Shown: positions 12,401 through 23,320 of the stretch, piece after piece
Layout of the letters: each line of letters opens with the position of its first letter
Position numbering within the stretch: position 1 is the first letter of the stretch
From: Dasypus novemcinctus
Taxonomy: Eukaryota > Chordata > Mammalia > Cingulata > Dasypodidae
Length of the DNA stretch: 64,000 nt
Assembly: GCF_030445035.2 (NCBI RefSeq)
Contig: NC_080676.1
Span: forward strand, 11,508,940 to 11,572,939
Direction: 5' to 3'
Position numbers and translations under genes: made by a program
Notes under the pieces: model-generated
Database searches by the model: none
What the model was told of the DNA's origin: nothing
Seen by the model: only the letters and a program-made list of their open reading frames with translations

Positions 12401-15400
12401 GGGACAAAATTTAGAACTCAGGCAAAACTGTCTATAGATGAGCTTCCTGCTCCATTTTGGCCATTTGAATATATATTTCCTTCTCCTCCCATTCCCATGA
12501 CTTCTTTCCTATCTTTTTCACTAATACTTTTCTTCTCCATTATGGTCTCCTTCATATCTACTTCTTTCTAAGACATGCTTATCATACAAAATTTTAAAAG
12601 GGGAAAAAGGCGGAAGAGTATTAGTTAATCTTTGGAGATTTAAGCATTTAAACTCACTTTTAAAAAAAATTTAATTAGGCTATCTATGAATTAGACACTT
12701 AATGACATCACAATTTAGGCACTTTGGATGAACCATATTTCATAATGGTATGAATACTATTAACCTCCCAAAAGTTACCATTACATGTCTTTAGTAATTA
12801 GTAGTAATAAAATTTTCAGCTTTTTCTATGTACATATGTCTGCTATCTCTTTGCCTGGAATGTACATTAAATTTTCAAGTTATTGTTAACCATAATGTTC
12901 ATATAGGCCTACCAAACAGACAAGAGGAAAAAGAGGAAGAAAGAAATTGACTGTCGGCAAATTAGCATCTTAATCTATGCATTGCTCTTAGGTAATAGGA
13001 AGAAAAGAATCAAACTTTTCATGGCCAAGGTCTGAATCTGATCCCTGGTCAAAAGGTCTTTCTGGTGCTCCTAAATCTGTTTCACCAGCTGACAAAGGGG
13101 GAAGAGCTATAAGAATATGGGGAGATTTTTGCTTAATGTCTTACATACAGTAGTTACTCAAAGATTACTAAAGGGATTACATCATCAGGAATGAATGAAT
13201 GAATGAAAATCAACTCAAAGGACGCTGATAGAGTGAAGTCAAATGTGGCATTTCAACAGATAACAAACAATTCTCGATGATAAAAAACATTGAATAGCTG
13301 ATAATGTTTCCTATGAGATTTTATAATCTAATTTCAAGGATAGCCATGTTGTACTTGACTCTTTTAAAATTATAAAGTAGTCAATTAAAAGACAAAACCA
13401 AAATAAATTAATGTCTGAGTGCTTGGTCAGGCATCATAGCCATGCAAAACCAGTTAAAACACACCACTGGGCACAATCATCACCACATTGTCATGCAATT
13501 TGAAAACTTAATTCTGTCCCCTCAGTCAGGAGGGAAAACCTTGAAATAGAGGTAACTCCTACTGTACCCATTTCCTTCTATAGCTTTGTGCAGATGAACT
13601 AATTGGTGTTAAGAGATTTAAAGACAAAAACCCCGGTTTATTATTGCTGTTAGCCCTTGGATTCAGAGCACCAAATTAAAAAAAAAAAAGATTAAAATCA
13701 CCGTCATCTCTAAATTTTGCATTCTTAGAAGTGATTCCCATGAAGTAGCATGATGAATCAGGCTAAATAGTTTTGACTGCAAACACTTACAGGCACGATT
13801 TATGAATGGAAACATGTGAAAGCCAGTCTGGCCAGCTCTGAAGCCCCATACTTTCTCCCGAGGCTATTTATAGCAGTATGGCCAGTGGAAAAGATCTCAC
13901 TTATTTTTACAAGGCAGTCATGACATGACTGAAGAACTTGCGCCCTCTCTCTGGGAAGGTCATCCTCATTACCTAAGGGCGCAGCTTCAGGAAGCGAAGG
14001 GAAAAGAGGAACCCCTTTTAGCCTGGGAGGCAGCTGAGTCAATCCCTGCCACCAGCCCTCCAGTCGACAGGCACTGATGGCAAACACCCTCATTTCCCAG
14101 GCATGACTCTATGATTCTGCTCCTTGAGATGTCATCTAGATCATGACTAACAAGTAAAAATAAAGTCTATTACATAATATGCTTCCAAATTTTACTGCTA
14201 AAATAGGTTGTACGGAGATAACAGAGTGACTCTTATTTATAGTTTGTCCTACATTTCAAATGGCTGAACACAATAAAGCAAAACTCAACTTTAATGGATG
14301 TGGCAAAAAGGAGATTGTAAAATAATGTTAAGGTATTTTGTTCTGATTGCCATATACTCCTGAAGTATCCAATATTTCTGGACAATTCCATGCAAATGTG
14401 GAGACTCAGTAAATATTTCCTGATTCCAAAATATCATCATTTGCCCTGACAGAAATCTGAGATAATTTAGCAAATAGCATACATAGTTTAACAATCATCC
14501 TGGTCTTATATAGTAAATGTATAACCTATTTGCACAAAAGAAGTGAAACCAAGCCACTGTCATCAACTAGAATGCCCTACTGTCAATGTACACACAGTCT
14601 ACAAAAGCAAAGATTGAATGGGAAAGGAAAGGTGGAGGAAGGAAAAGTCAAAAGGAAAATGAAAGTTGAGTCCTCATTCCCTCTGGGACATACTGGGTGC
14701 TGAAACCTTGGCAGGGAAAAGTGTGTCATCTTACTGGGCTCATGCATCATAATCACTTGAAAATGATACGGGTATAATTTTATCCTTAAGTAGCCTCTGC
14801 TTAAGGACAAAGAGAGCGAGTGAGCAAGGAGAGAATTGTACTTGTGATCCCAGAAGTTCTCCAACAAAAATTAAAGATGACAAATACAGAGTTGATCTCC
14901 TGTTCTCTGAAACATCAACCCTTTTTAGAAGTTTGCCTCCTGAAAATTCCTTCTGAAAGGGGAGGTCTCATTTTATAAGAAAGCTACAAAATACTCCTCA
15001 ATCTAGCTTCCAAACCAAAGTTCTCTGGGGTTCTAGAAGAGACACCAAAAACATGCAAATAAGTTTGCATGTGGAAATATCCTGATTTCCACACTTATCC
15101 TTGATTATGTGGTAATCAAGTTACAGCTGAGGAGTAACATCCATTGTAGGCATGACATATCAGCCTCTGTAACCCAACAGGAATTTCCTTGCACTTCACA
15201 AAGGATGAGACTGACACCCATCAGCAAATATGCAAAGTACACAATTCCATTAAGAGTTTCTAAATTAAATATAAACATATACATTTCCATTAAGAGTTTC
15301 TCAATTAAATATAAGCATATACATAACTTCTGCATGCAAATGAATACACAAGGATACTGGTTCCTCCAGGGAACCGTGCCCAGCCTCTGTTTACAAATAC

Positions 15401-16560
15401 AGTAGTGATTAAAGGCAAACACAAAAACAGCAATCTTTAGGAGCACCAGCCTACCAGTGCTGAGGTAACTGTCCATCTATTTATGTGCTTAATCTCAATT
15501 ATACCATTAAGTCGAGACTTCCCATTGAAATGCTTATTTGGCTCTTAACCAGAAAGATTTACCCAGAAGTGTGGTAAGTATTTAAATAAGCCACTTCAGT
15601 GGTTTGTGTTAATTGAGTTGCCATCTCAACTACAGATTAGCACTTGGAAGAAATGTCTAAATAACACTGGCCAGTCTGGGGCCTCGGAAGTTGTCTTAAC
15701 TAATTTTTTTCAATGATTTAGGGCAACCACCAATCAATACCCTAATCTGGATCTAAATGGAACTTATCTATAACTGGATAGGCATTTACCCAGATTTTTC
15801 AGTTAGGACTCAAGTAATGTGCTTCTGATTTTCATAACATAACTGCCTCATTTTTAAATTTAAGCAAGGATTGATGGCAACAGTTTAGAATCGTGTGCTC
15901 TCACCCTCCCCCAGGCTGCATTAGGAAACACAGCCACACTAGCAGTTGGCTCCCACTTGCAGAAACACCAAATCCTCTGTACGTCCTGGTAAACCACTTT
16001 TGGTCCTACACTGGAAACCAATACCAACGTCCTTCCCTCTTGGGTGGAATGTTAAACCTTGATTTGCAGTTAAGTCAGAAAAGTTTCCTTCTATTACTCT
16101 CCCAGAGTGAGAAACTGTGTTTGAGGACCAGTCATTTGGGCATTGCTTCAAAAGGCACATTTATTCCAGTGGCAATTTAAGGAGAGAAGGAAAGAATACG
16201 ACTCGATAATAATAATAAAATAAAAACAACAAAACAAAACCCAGGATGGATTTTGTGGAATATATTAAAGTAAACGGGAACCTGGGATCTATACAAACCA
16301 CGTGGGCTCCTTACCAATAGTTTGACCAGGGTCCCTAAGGTAGAATAATTCACGGCTGTATCATGACACAAATAGGCCTTCAGAAAACACTGTTTAAAAA
16401 GTAGTTGAGAACTCTCAAGCAGCTTGCCCTGATGTCCAGTTCAAGTGAACGCAACGCAGAAGGGCTGCAAAATTCAAAACCATAGTCAAAGAAAATTCAG
16501 AGCATATCACAGGCTTTGATAAATCATAGAAAAATCATTGTATATATTACTATTTAAATA
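9471..16560. other. Repeat-poor AT-rich flank downstream of PAQR9
   Basis: About 7 kb with no SINE, LTR or clear LINE copy that I could recognise. This contrasts strongly with the rest of the window. It contains a short tandem duplication (15245-15324) and scattered AT-rich runs, but no gene. Such repeat-poor flanks often hold conserved non-coding elements; here that is only an inference. Confidence 0.5.
15245..15324. repeat. 40-bp tandem duplication
   Basis: Two adjacent 40-bp units (15245-15284 and 15285-15324) both begin 'ttccattaagagtttct' and end 'catatacat'. They differ at two positions (A/C near the middle and A/G near the end). Confidence 0.9.
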
Positions 16561-16821
16561 ACATCTGAGAAACATTTTGCAGTAATTAACTGGTGTTCAC
16601 ATTCCATGCATTTTCTAGCAGGTTAAGCCCTAGGTTTATGTCTTCGTGCCCATTTCCCACAAAGCTCCATTCTTTGGACAAATCCAAGCATTCGTCAGAC
16701 TGCAACGGAAGTACCAAGGGAGTCTGTCGATTTACCCGCTTTACTGCATACCTGACCTCACCGGCGCTCCTCGTTATTACCCCTGGCACAGAAGACGATT
16801 GGAAAGCGAACTATTTGGGGT

Positions 16822-16839
16822 TTTATTGGGAGTTTTATT
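16822..16839 (-). terminator. PAQR9: Candidate PAQR9 polyadenylation signals (two AATAAA)
   Basis: On the minus strand two AATAAA hexamers lie at 16834-16839 and 16822-16827, about 0.3 kb downstream of the PAQR9 stop codon. The 3' flank between them and the stop contains a T/G-rich stretch. Whether either signal is used, or whether the transcript runs further into the repeat-poor flank, cannot be told from sequence. Confidence 0.35.
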
Positions 16840-17134
16840 CCCTGCCTTGGAAAATCCCTGGATCTCACAGGCTCTCCAAACCCCGCTTGAAATTCTCCCA
16901 GTGGCAACAACCAGCCGCCTTCTCCCTCCTGCCTGAACCCCTGCCCCTCCTCCCAAACCCCAAGCGCCCTGGGACCCCCACATCGCGGGGGGACTTCTCC
17001 CCTGTGGTTTTGCAGCACTCCCCTCCAGCAAAGGAGGAAACACACCAAAACCTGAAACCCAAACCAACAAAAGCAACAACAGAAACTCCAGACAAACAGG
17101 TGGGCGCACCAGCAGCCTCCTCCGGGCGGGAGGC

Positions 17135-18253
17135 TCACTTCTTGCAGCAGACTTCGGAGCCGCTTAGGAACTTCCTGATGACCAGCCCCAGGCAGACCAC
17201 CAGCAGCAGCATGTAGCCCACGGTGCCCGAGAAGGTGGGCGCGGCGGGCGGCGCCTTGAGGAACTGGCGCAGGCCCTCCTCTACGTAGTACACCTGGTCG
17301 TAGATGCTGAGGAAGGTGAAGATGTGGAAGAGCTGGTGGCTGTGGCCGATGATGTCGAAGAGGCCCGGCTGGATGCGCTCGGGAATCTTGCTCACGTTGA
17401 AGAAGGCGGCCACCACCAGCCAGAAGTAGCGGCGGTAGAAGTGCACGAAGAGCGTGGGGTTCTCCCCGCGCAGGTCGAAGAGCCAGCTCTCGAGCATGAT
17501 GGGGCAGGCCATGCTGAGCGGCATGACGAAGACGAAGGTGCGCAACGCGAACGGGTAGGCGCACCAGTCGGTGCGACTCTTGCAGCAGGCCACGGTGCAG
17601 GCCACGGCCAGCACGAAGGCCACGGGCAGCACCAGCGAGCGGTAGGCGGCGATGAGGCGCGTGCAGTCCACATGCCAGCCCAGGCGCTGCTGCACGTACG
17701 GGGTCATCACCCTGGCGTCCAGCAGGCTCAGGCCGGGCAGCAGGTAGTAGTAGTAGGCCACCGTGCTGCCGAAGCCGTAGTAGCTGATGGACGCGTAGTC
17801 CAGGTAGAAGAAGGCGGCGCGCAGGCGCAGCGACAGGCAGCTGAACACGTGCGCCGTGCAGCTCATGGCGAAGGTCAGCAGCACGCCCGACGCGTAGCAC
17901 CACAGCGGCAGCAGCCACGGGTGGTGGAAGGGCACGTCGCGGCCGCTCAGGAAGAAGAGGCTGCAGAACTTGCTCAGGAACAGCAGCAGCGGGATGAAGT
18001 GCGTCCAGAAGTTGAGCGTCTCGTTGGTGGGCTTCAGCACCGAGGCCAGGCACTCCTGCGCCGTGCACGGCAGCCGCCGGTAGCCCGACAGGATGAAGCA
18101 CTCCACGAAGTCGTCGGGCACCTCGTCCCAGCGCAGCAGCGGCTTGGCCGCCGCGGTGGGGTCCGCGGCCGCCGCGGGGTGGGCGCGCGGGGCCGCGGCG
18201 GCGGCGGGCGGGCCCTTTGTGCCCGCGCCCCGGGGCTGCAGGCGCCGCGGCAT
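17135..18253 (-). CDS. PAQR9: PAQR9, progestin and adipoQ receptor family member 9 (membrane progestin receptor epsilon)
   Basis: An intact intronless 372-codon reading frame whose product I recognise as PAQR9. I recall human PAQR9 as 377 residues, and the difference lies in the Ala/Pro-rich N-terminus (residues 10-36). The PAQR/hemolysin-III hallmarks are present: NETLNFWTH (77-85), the S-x3-H pair S131/H135 followed by D152, and HQLFH with H306/H310 near the C-terminus. These His residues are expected to hold a metal ion, normally zinc. About seven hydrophobic segments are visible (near 85-103, 115-135, 147-172, 204-224, 236-256, 272-288, 343-361), so it is a multipass membrane protein. The family includes membrane progestin receptors. 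From memory of the literature, PAQR9 is linked to PPAR-alpha stability and BAG6 in liver. The chosen ATG (18251-18253) is the first in-frame ATG and has A at -3. The TGA stop is at 17135-17137. No break is seen, and the whole gene lies within a CpG island. Confidence 0.97.
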   Translation of the reverse strand: MPRRLQPRGAGTKGPPAAAAAPRAHPAAAADPTAAAKPLLRWDEVPDDFVECFILSGYRRLPCTAQECLASVLKPTNETLNFWTHFIPLLLFLSKFCSLFFLSGRDVPFHHPWLLPLWCYASGVLLTFAMSCTAHVFSCLSLRLRAAFFYLDYASISYYGFGSTVAYYYYLLPGLSLLDARVMTPYVQQRLGWHVDCTRLIAAYRSLVLPVAFVLAVACTVACCKSRTDWCAYPFALRTFVFVMPLSMACPIMLESWLFDLRGENPTLFVHFYRRYFWLVVAAFFNVSKIPERIQPGLFDIIGHSHQLFHIFTFLSIYDQVYYVEEGLRQFLKAPPAAPTFSGTVGYMLLLVVCLGLVIRKFLSGSEVCCKK

Positions 18254-18269
18254 GGTGTCGGGAGCTCGG

Positions 18270-18611
18270 CTAGGACGCGCGCAGGCGACCTCTGGCGCCG
18301 ACTCCCGCGCGCTCGGCAGAGCCCGCCGTCCGCCGTCGGAGCCTTTGTGCCCGCGCCGAGGGCGTCCCTGCAGGGTCAGGAGAAGATCTGCCCCTTTGAG
18401 CAGCCGCTCCTGAAAGAGAAGAGGAGAGATGCAGAGGCCGCGGGGGGCCGCCGCGGCGCCGACCGGCAGGAGCGCGCGGCGGCCGCGGGGCTCGGCGGGC
18501 CCCTGGCCGGGCTCCCTGCTCCCGGCTCGCGGCCGCCCGCGCTGCGGCAACGGCGGCGGCGCGGCGAACTGCGGCGGGGGCGGCGGCGGCAGCGCTGCGG
18601 TGACTGGGCAT
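18270..18611 (-). other. Candidate upstream ORF in the PAQR9 leader (113 codons)
   Basis: An ATG at 18609-18611 opens a frame offset from PAQR9. It ends at a TAG (18270-18272), leaving 16 nt before the PAQR9 ATG. The predicted peptide begins MPSHRSAAAAAP and is Ala/Arg/Pro-rich with no known domain. It is part of the transcript only if transcription starts upstream of 18611. Confidence 0.4.
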
Positions 18612-18904
18612 CGCGCGGGGCTGGCGCCGCCGCCGCCCCTGGCGCAGGAGGCGGGGATGTGCGAGGCGAGGCGCGGGCGGGGAGGGCCGGGCGCCCCGCG
18701 GGAGGGCTGGGGCCTCCCCGGCTAGGGTTTCGCGCGGCCCCGGGGGATAGAGTTGTCCCTGGGCTCGGGTTCCGTACCATCCCCCTCCTCGGGCCGCGGG
18801 CCGAGCCGGCCCGTTAATGATTGATGCGGGGGGCCAAAGGCTGCGCCAGGCACCCGGCCGCTCGCGCCGAGGGGTTCGAAACCCGCCAGCCACGCGGGCG
18901 TTCG

Positions 18905-18945
18905 AGAGGACATTGGGGAGCCGCGTTCGCGGGGGGCGGGGCGCG
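18905..18945 (-). promoter_or_regulatory. PAQR9: Candidate PAQR9 core promoter elements
   Basis: On the minus strand a CCAAT pentamer (18912-18916) lies just downstream of an Sp1-type GC box (plus-strand GGGGCGGGGC, about 18933-18942). This arrangement is common in CpG-island promoters and would place initiation somewhere around 18.8 kb or nearer the gene. There is no convincing TATA box. Confidence 0.35.
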
Positions 18946-19130
18946 AAGGCCGCGGGCGGGGGGCGTCGGCTCCCGGCGTCCCGAAGCCGCGGAGGGCGGA
19001 GAGAGGGGCTAACAGTAATCCCCGGAGGTCGGGGGCAGCTCTCCGGAAATGGGGCGGCTTCGAGACCTCGTCCGGATGGGGTCCGTGTCATTGTCAGATG
19101 CCTAAGGGCTCCTCTTCTCTCCCTCGCATC

Positions 19131-19167
19131 GCGCGTGTGTGTTGTGTGTGCGCGCGCGCGTGCGTCG
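19131..19167. repeat. Alternating GT/GC dinucleotide tract
   Basis: A (GC/GT)n run with a single break (gcgcgtgtgtgttg, then gtgtgcgcgcgcgcgtgcg) lies at the upstream edge of the PAQR9 CpG island. Alternating purine-pyrimidine DNA of this kind can adopt Z-DNA and is prone to length change. Confidence 0.85.
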
Positions 19168-19350
19168 GCCTCTGTCTCTCCTGGCACCACGTCAAGCCTT
19201 AGTTCACCTCCTTTGGTCCAGCGGACTGACTCAGGTGCGTCCCTATCTTCCCTGCACCCTAGCGCTAGCCCTCCCCAAACGAACCTGCCCCTAAACTGGC
19301 TCCTGCCGGGCTCGCCCATCCTCATGCTCTTAGGTCTTTAACTCGGAGTA

Positions 19351-19869
19351 TTATTTGGAACCCCGAGTCCGCCAACTCAGGGTGCACTGCTCAAATTTCA
19401 CGCTGTAATGTAAAGCTGGAAGAGGTGCCTCAGAAAGCCTCTTCCAGCTCTAACGGTCTAAGTCCGTAAGAAGTGGACTCCCGAGCGGAGTTGTGCCCGA
19501 GTGAAAAGGCTGATCACAGAGGAAGGCACTAGTGCGGGAAGACTACAGGGAGGAGGTGCATTCTAGCATAAACTGAAAAGAGTGCGAGGACCAATTCGTA
19601 GAGACAGGGAGGGGGTGGCTTGGATAAAGCTTATGTATAATTAAACAGAAATACCTGGCAGGCTGGGCGGGGGTGCCTGGAAGTCGAGAGAAGACGACTC
19701 AAGAATCAAACCCCAGCGTGGTGCTTGGCTTTGTGAAAATAGGTCCTTGAGCCTTGTAGAAGGGGTCTAAACACTTGTATGTTCTGAAATGTTTACCATT
19801 TCACAGAAGTATCTTGCCTTGATGCCTTGGGAGTGTGACAGAGTCTACCTTGCACCGCTAACCTGTGAA
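19351..19869. other. No recognised feature
   Basis: Unique-looking flank upstream of the CpG island; nothing recognised. Confidence 0.45.
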
Positions 19870-20040
19870 AACAAGAGCTAAAGTTTAAGGGTCCAGGCAC
19901 TCTTCTAATTGCTTTAGAGGTTTGAACTCTTGTAGGTATTCCTTTTTTCCCCCATTCTAGAGAGGAAGAAATGGAGACACTGAGCTCATAAATAACATGC
20001 CCAAATGGTAGAGGCAGGATTTGTACCCAGGCAGGCTACT
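19870..20040 (-). repeat. MIR SINE, antisense
   Basis: The segments 'ccaggcactcttctaattgc', 'gaggaagaaatggagacact' and 'gcaggatttgtacccaggca' match the reverse complement of MIR in order. Confidence 0.75.
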
Positions 20041-21044
20041 TGTAGATTTCGTGTACTTAAACCAGAATGTCCACCTGCTTTGCTCAGACTAAAGGAAGTA
20101 GAGAAAGGCAGTCTGATTGAGGGAAAGGCTTTCATTTTCATTCAAGAGGAAAAGGCTTCTGTAGCTACAGCAAATCCTAGAAGTAGGTTAAGGAAGACTT
20201 ACTTAGTAGAGGCTCAAGATGTACCTAAGTTATGGATAAGAACTATTTATAACTAAGATATTATTCAGCATTGAAGATGTCCAAAATTACTTAAAGGTAC
20301 TAGAAACAGTTTATTTAGAAGTTTTAGCCTTCTCTCTGAAGTATCTTTTCTACTAATAACTGACCTAGCAAACTCTTACGCAATTAGGCCAAAGGTATGC
20401 TTCATTCTGTGTCTTTCTGAACTATCACACATTCCAGATTAATGGATTTTTATTAAATGAGATTTTGCTGTGGTTACTTAACAAGTATTTTTAGTGTTTT
20501 CTGTTTTTCTACAGTCTATAGTCTTCTTGTTTTAAATAAGTAAAATGTTTTCACATCTGGACTAAGGACCCATGTTAATTTTTAAAAGGAATTAAGGCTC
20601 AGGCATTTATTAATTAAGCCTAGAAATGATAAACCTGAATTGAGAGCAGACTAGGAAAAAATAGTTTTTCGTATTCTTTTTGTTACCTCACAGACAACCT
20701 GAGTTGTAGCACCTGAAATTTGTCGGGCCAATTATCATTCCCATATTTACCAACCTCTTAGTTGCATAATCAGTTCACGTACATAACCGGTAAATATAAA
20801 GTAGAAAGTTCACTTCAATCAAAATAGTACAATTGACTGTAAATCAATGTTCAAACCTCTAGTAAAATAAGTTATTTTCATTACTAAGAGTAGTGAGATT
20901 GGCCATAATAAAATAGTGTTCTTTAAAAAAACCATATTTTGTAAAGTCAAAATATCTGTCCTAACAGTCTTATAATTCAGTAAGTCTTTGATTTCTGTCT
21001 TTCTCCTTTCTCATCCACCTACCGTTTGGCCCCATGAGATATAA
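20041..21044. other. No recognised feature
   Basis: AT-rich sequence; no gene or repeat recognised. Confidence 0.45.
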
Positions 21045-21190
21045 AAGCAATGGGTGACAGAGTGGTGGTCATGAACACTGGTGCCAAGCCCAGATGACTG
21101 CCCTTCCTATATCTTGGCAGGGCCACTTTTGCAAAGGATCTGAGGAACTAGTAAAACTCACCTCAGCTGTAAAATAAAGCAGTATGACTT
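21045..21190 (+). repeat. MIR SINE fragment, sense
   Basis: The text 'tggtcatgaacactggtgcc' then 'cccagatgactgcc' and 'cacctcagctgtaaaataaa' follows the 5' and central part of MIR. Confidence 0.5.
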
Positions 21191-22939
21191 GCCTTAATTT
21201 CTACCAATCTACACAATTGAATTTCAGTTGAGATATAAAACTATGTTCCCCACACCCTATACACAGGCTGGGTTTTCGTAGTTTGTTTTTTCAATTCCAG
21301 TAAACTCATGTCTCTTGTCAGTGAGGGCCATACTCACATCCACTGGACTTGGCTAACCAGATAGAAGCAATGGGCTGGTTGCCATTGCCTGGAAGGTGCA
21401 TTGGGAGATAAGGCATCTAAAGTAACCAGGACCAACTACGAAGTTCTTCACCGCAAACAGTCACCTGGAGTGTAACATGGCAATGCCAGAACCGTTGCTA
21501 GAGGCAGAAACCAGCTAGTTCTGTTCATTTGGAAACTTCATCAAACCAAGGCCACATATGTGGCTTTTTTTTCAATCTGGTTTGCTTTGATGATGTTCTT
21601 ACAGACGAACTATGGATTTCTTTGTGTTTCTCTCTTCAGTAGTGAAATGAAACCTGTATAAAAATCCCACAGCAAATTTGGTGTTTTCTAATAGGGAAAG
21701 GTAGCTGTCTATAAAACCTGCTGAAAAAACATGCTAATAATATACCTGTTTTTGGAGGAAACTTTCTTTCTAGTCTCATTTTTAGCTAAAACTGTGGACC
21801 TAGTGCTTAATTGCACCCAAGACTCTGTAGAAGGTCCAGATCCTCTCCTTAGAGTATACAGTCTGAACAAAGTGCTTCTCTTTTTGCCCGATTGAAAACA
21901 TCTCTAATGTTAACCACCAAACTCTTCTAGATCAGATATGGTCACTACCAAATAATAGGATCTGCGCTTCCTCATGGTAAATAAAACCTTATGGTATTGG
22001 CATCCAAGTAACCACGGCAACCTCTGGGGGGAAGTCCTGCAACCTGAAAGCCAGGTGGATGGCTGGAAGCTGGAAAGAGGGCGGTAGGAGATTGAATTCT
22101 TATGACACCGTTCCTGCCTGGTCACTCACTTGGTGCCAGTGTTCTCCTTTGAAGAAAAGCTAAAGGAATCTTGTTAGGGATGTTTCTGCCTGGCTCCACA
22201 TAGGGGGTGATGATCCCACACCTTCCTCCCTCCCTCCCACAAGGTCACCTATTCTCTCCCAGTGGTCTCCAAAGTAGGGTGTGCGAGAAGACATATTGGT
22301 ATAGAAAATAAAATATTTATTAGGGGAAGAATAAACTATTACAACATCTGTTTAAATATATCCCATCCTTTTAAATGCCTATACCTTATGTAGTATATGT
22401 GTACTTAATATGAAGTATATGGAGTATATGAAGTATAAGTAATATCTTTGGATGTTGGGGGGAGGGTCAGAATGCTTTGATAAGGGTGTGTGATCAAAAC
22501 TGTTGCCCTCTGCTGCATAATCAGTTGCTCTTGTTTGCTCATCCTACTCCCATCCTCTCCCTAAGGCCCAAGATGCACTTCCCCTTCCTGACTCTAAGGG
22601 CTCTAGAAAAAGTGTTTTAGGGTCACCATCTGTCAGCCGACTGTTCCCAAGCTCTGATCAGACCTGCCCCAGCACCTGGGCCTTTCAGCAAGCCTCCCAT
22701 GGCTTCCCTGAGCCTAGTTGGTGATCTCCATTCCGGAATTATTTCTCCTGATTCTGCCCTTTCTCCCAGATTGTCTTCCTATGAAGGCCCCATATTTACA
22801 TGTTACATTCCCCCTAATTCAGAGTTACCCTTTGGGGAGATGGCTCTTTTGTCGTAGGTTGTTGCTGGCTTTGGTAGGGCCTTTAGGATATCTTTCGTCT
22901 ATTTAACCAGGAAGGTACACAGGTTGTAAGGTAGACTAC
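21191..22939. other. No recognised gene; short GTATATG-rich patch
   Basis: Mostly unique-looking sequence. A patch at about 22385-22445 repeats GTATATG-like words. The stretch 22245-22500 may be an old repeat, but I cannot name it. Confidence 0.4.
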
Positions 22940-23030
22940 TGAGTTTCTGTTCCCCATTATATATTGGCAATATTCCTTGAAACATAGTGCTTTGCACATA
23001 GAAGACACTCAACATATATTTGTGGTTGGG
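22940..23030 (+). repeat. L2 LINE 3' fragment, sense
   Basis: The text 'catagtgctttgcacatag' then 'gacactcaacatatatttgt' matches the end of L2 (AGTGCCTGGCACATAG followed by GGCGCTCAATAAAT). Confidence 0.6.
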
Positions 23031-23149
23031 AATTTTATTTTCAGTATTTTAGGTCTGTAAGAGGTTAGAACTTAGAATCCTGGAATCTTAGAATAGGAGT
23101 ATTACTTAATTCTTAAAGTGATCTAGTCCAATTCTCTGCCCTTACCTGA

Positions 23150-23320
23150 TAATTGTTTTCATTTATTGATCATCTCCTGTATCCAGGTACTGCGATAGAA
23201 CCTTTACATATATTATCTCTACTTCTCAGAAACACTCTGTGAGGTAAATACACCATCCCCATTTTCAGACAAGAGATGTTAAGCAGCTTGGTGGCAGAGC
23301 TGAGAGTCAAACCTAATTAT
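23150..23320 (-). repeat. MIR SINE, antisense
   Basis: The segments 'tccaggtactgcgatagaac', 'ctctgtgaggtaaatac', 'cccattttcagacaagag' and 'ggcagagctgagagtcaaac' follow the reverse complement of MIR. Confidence 0.8.

Larger units (their letters stand above)
17100..19350. promoter_or_regulatory. PAQR9: CpG island covering PAQR9 CDS, leader and promoter
   Basis: Dense CpG and high G+C run from the end of the CDS through the 5' leader to about 19.35 kb, then drop abruptly to AT-rich sequence. The densest part (about 18.1-19.0 kb) lies over the start codon and upstream. Long open frames on the plus strand here, including one of nearly 500 codons opposite PAQR9, come from the G+C-rich codon pattern and match no protein I know. 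In human an antisense RNA gene (PAQR9-AS1) starts near this promoter; a counterpart on the plus strand is possible but unproven here. Confidence 0.85.

Noticed and set aside
16758-18101. 447-codon minus-strand frame overlapping PAQR9 in another frame
   Set aside because: It is an off-frame shadow of the PAQR9 CDS; the translation is Leu/Ala/Pro/His-rich without domains.
18254-18550. N-terminal extension of PAQR9 upstream of the chosen ATG
   Set aside because: The frame stays open upstream but contains no ATG (it would need a TTG start), and the ATG at 18251-18253 gives the known PAQR9 N-terminus.
17324-18817. Nearly 500-codon open frame on the plus strand opposite PAQR9
   Set aside because: It is the antisense shadow of a G+C-rich gene. 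The composition is low-complexity and resembles no family, while the minus-strand frame matches PAQR9 with its motifs.
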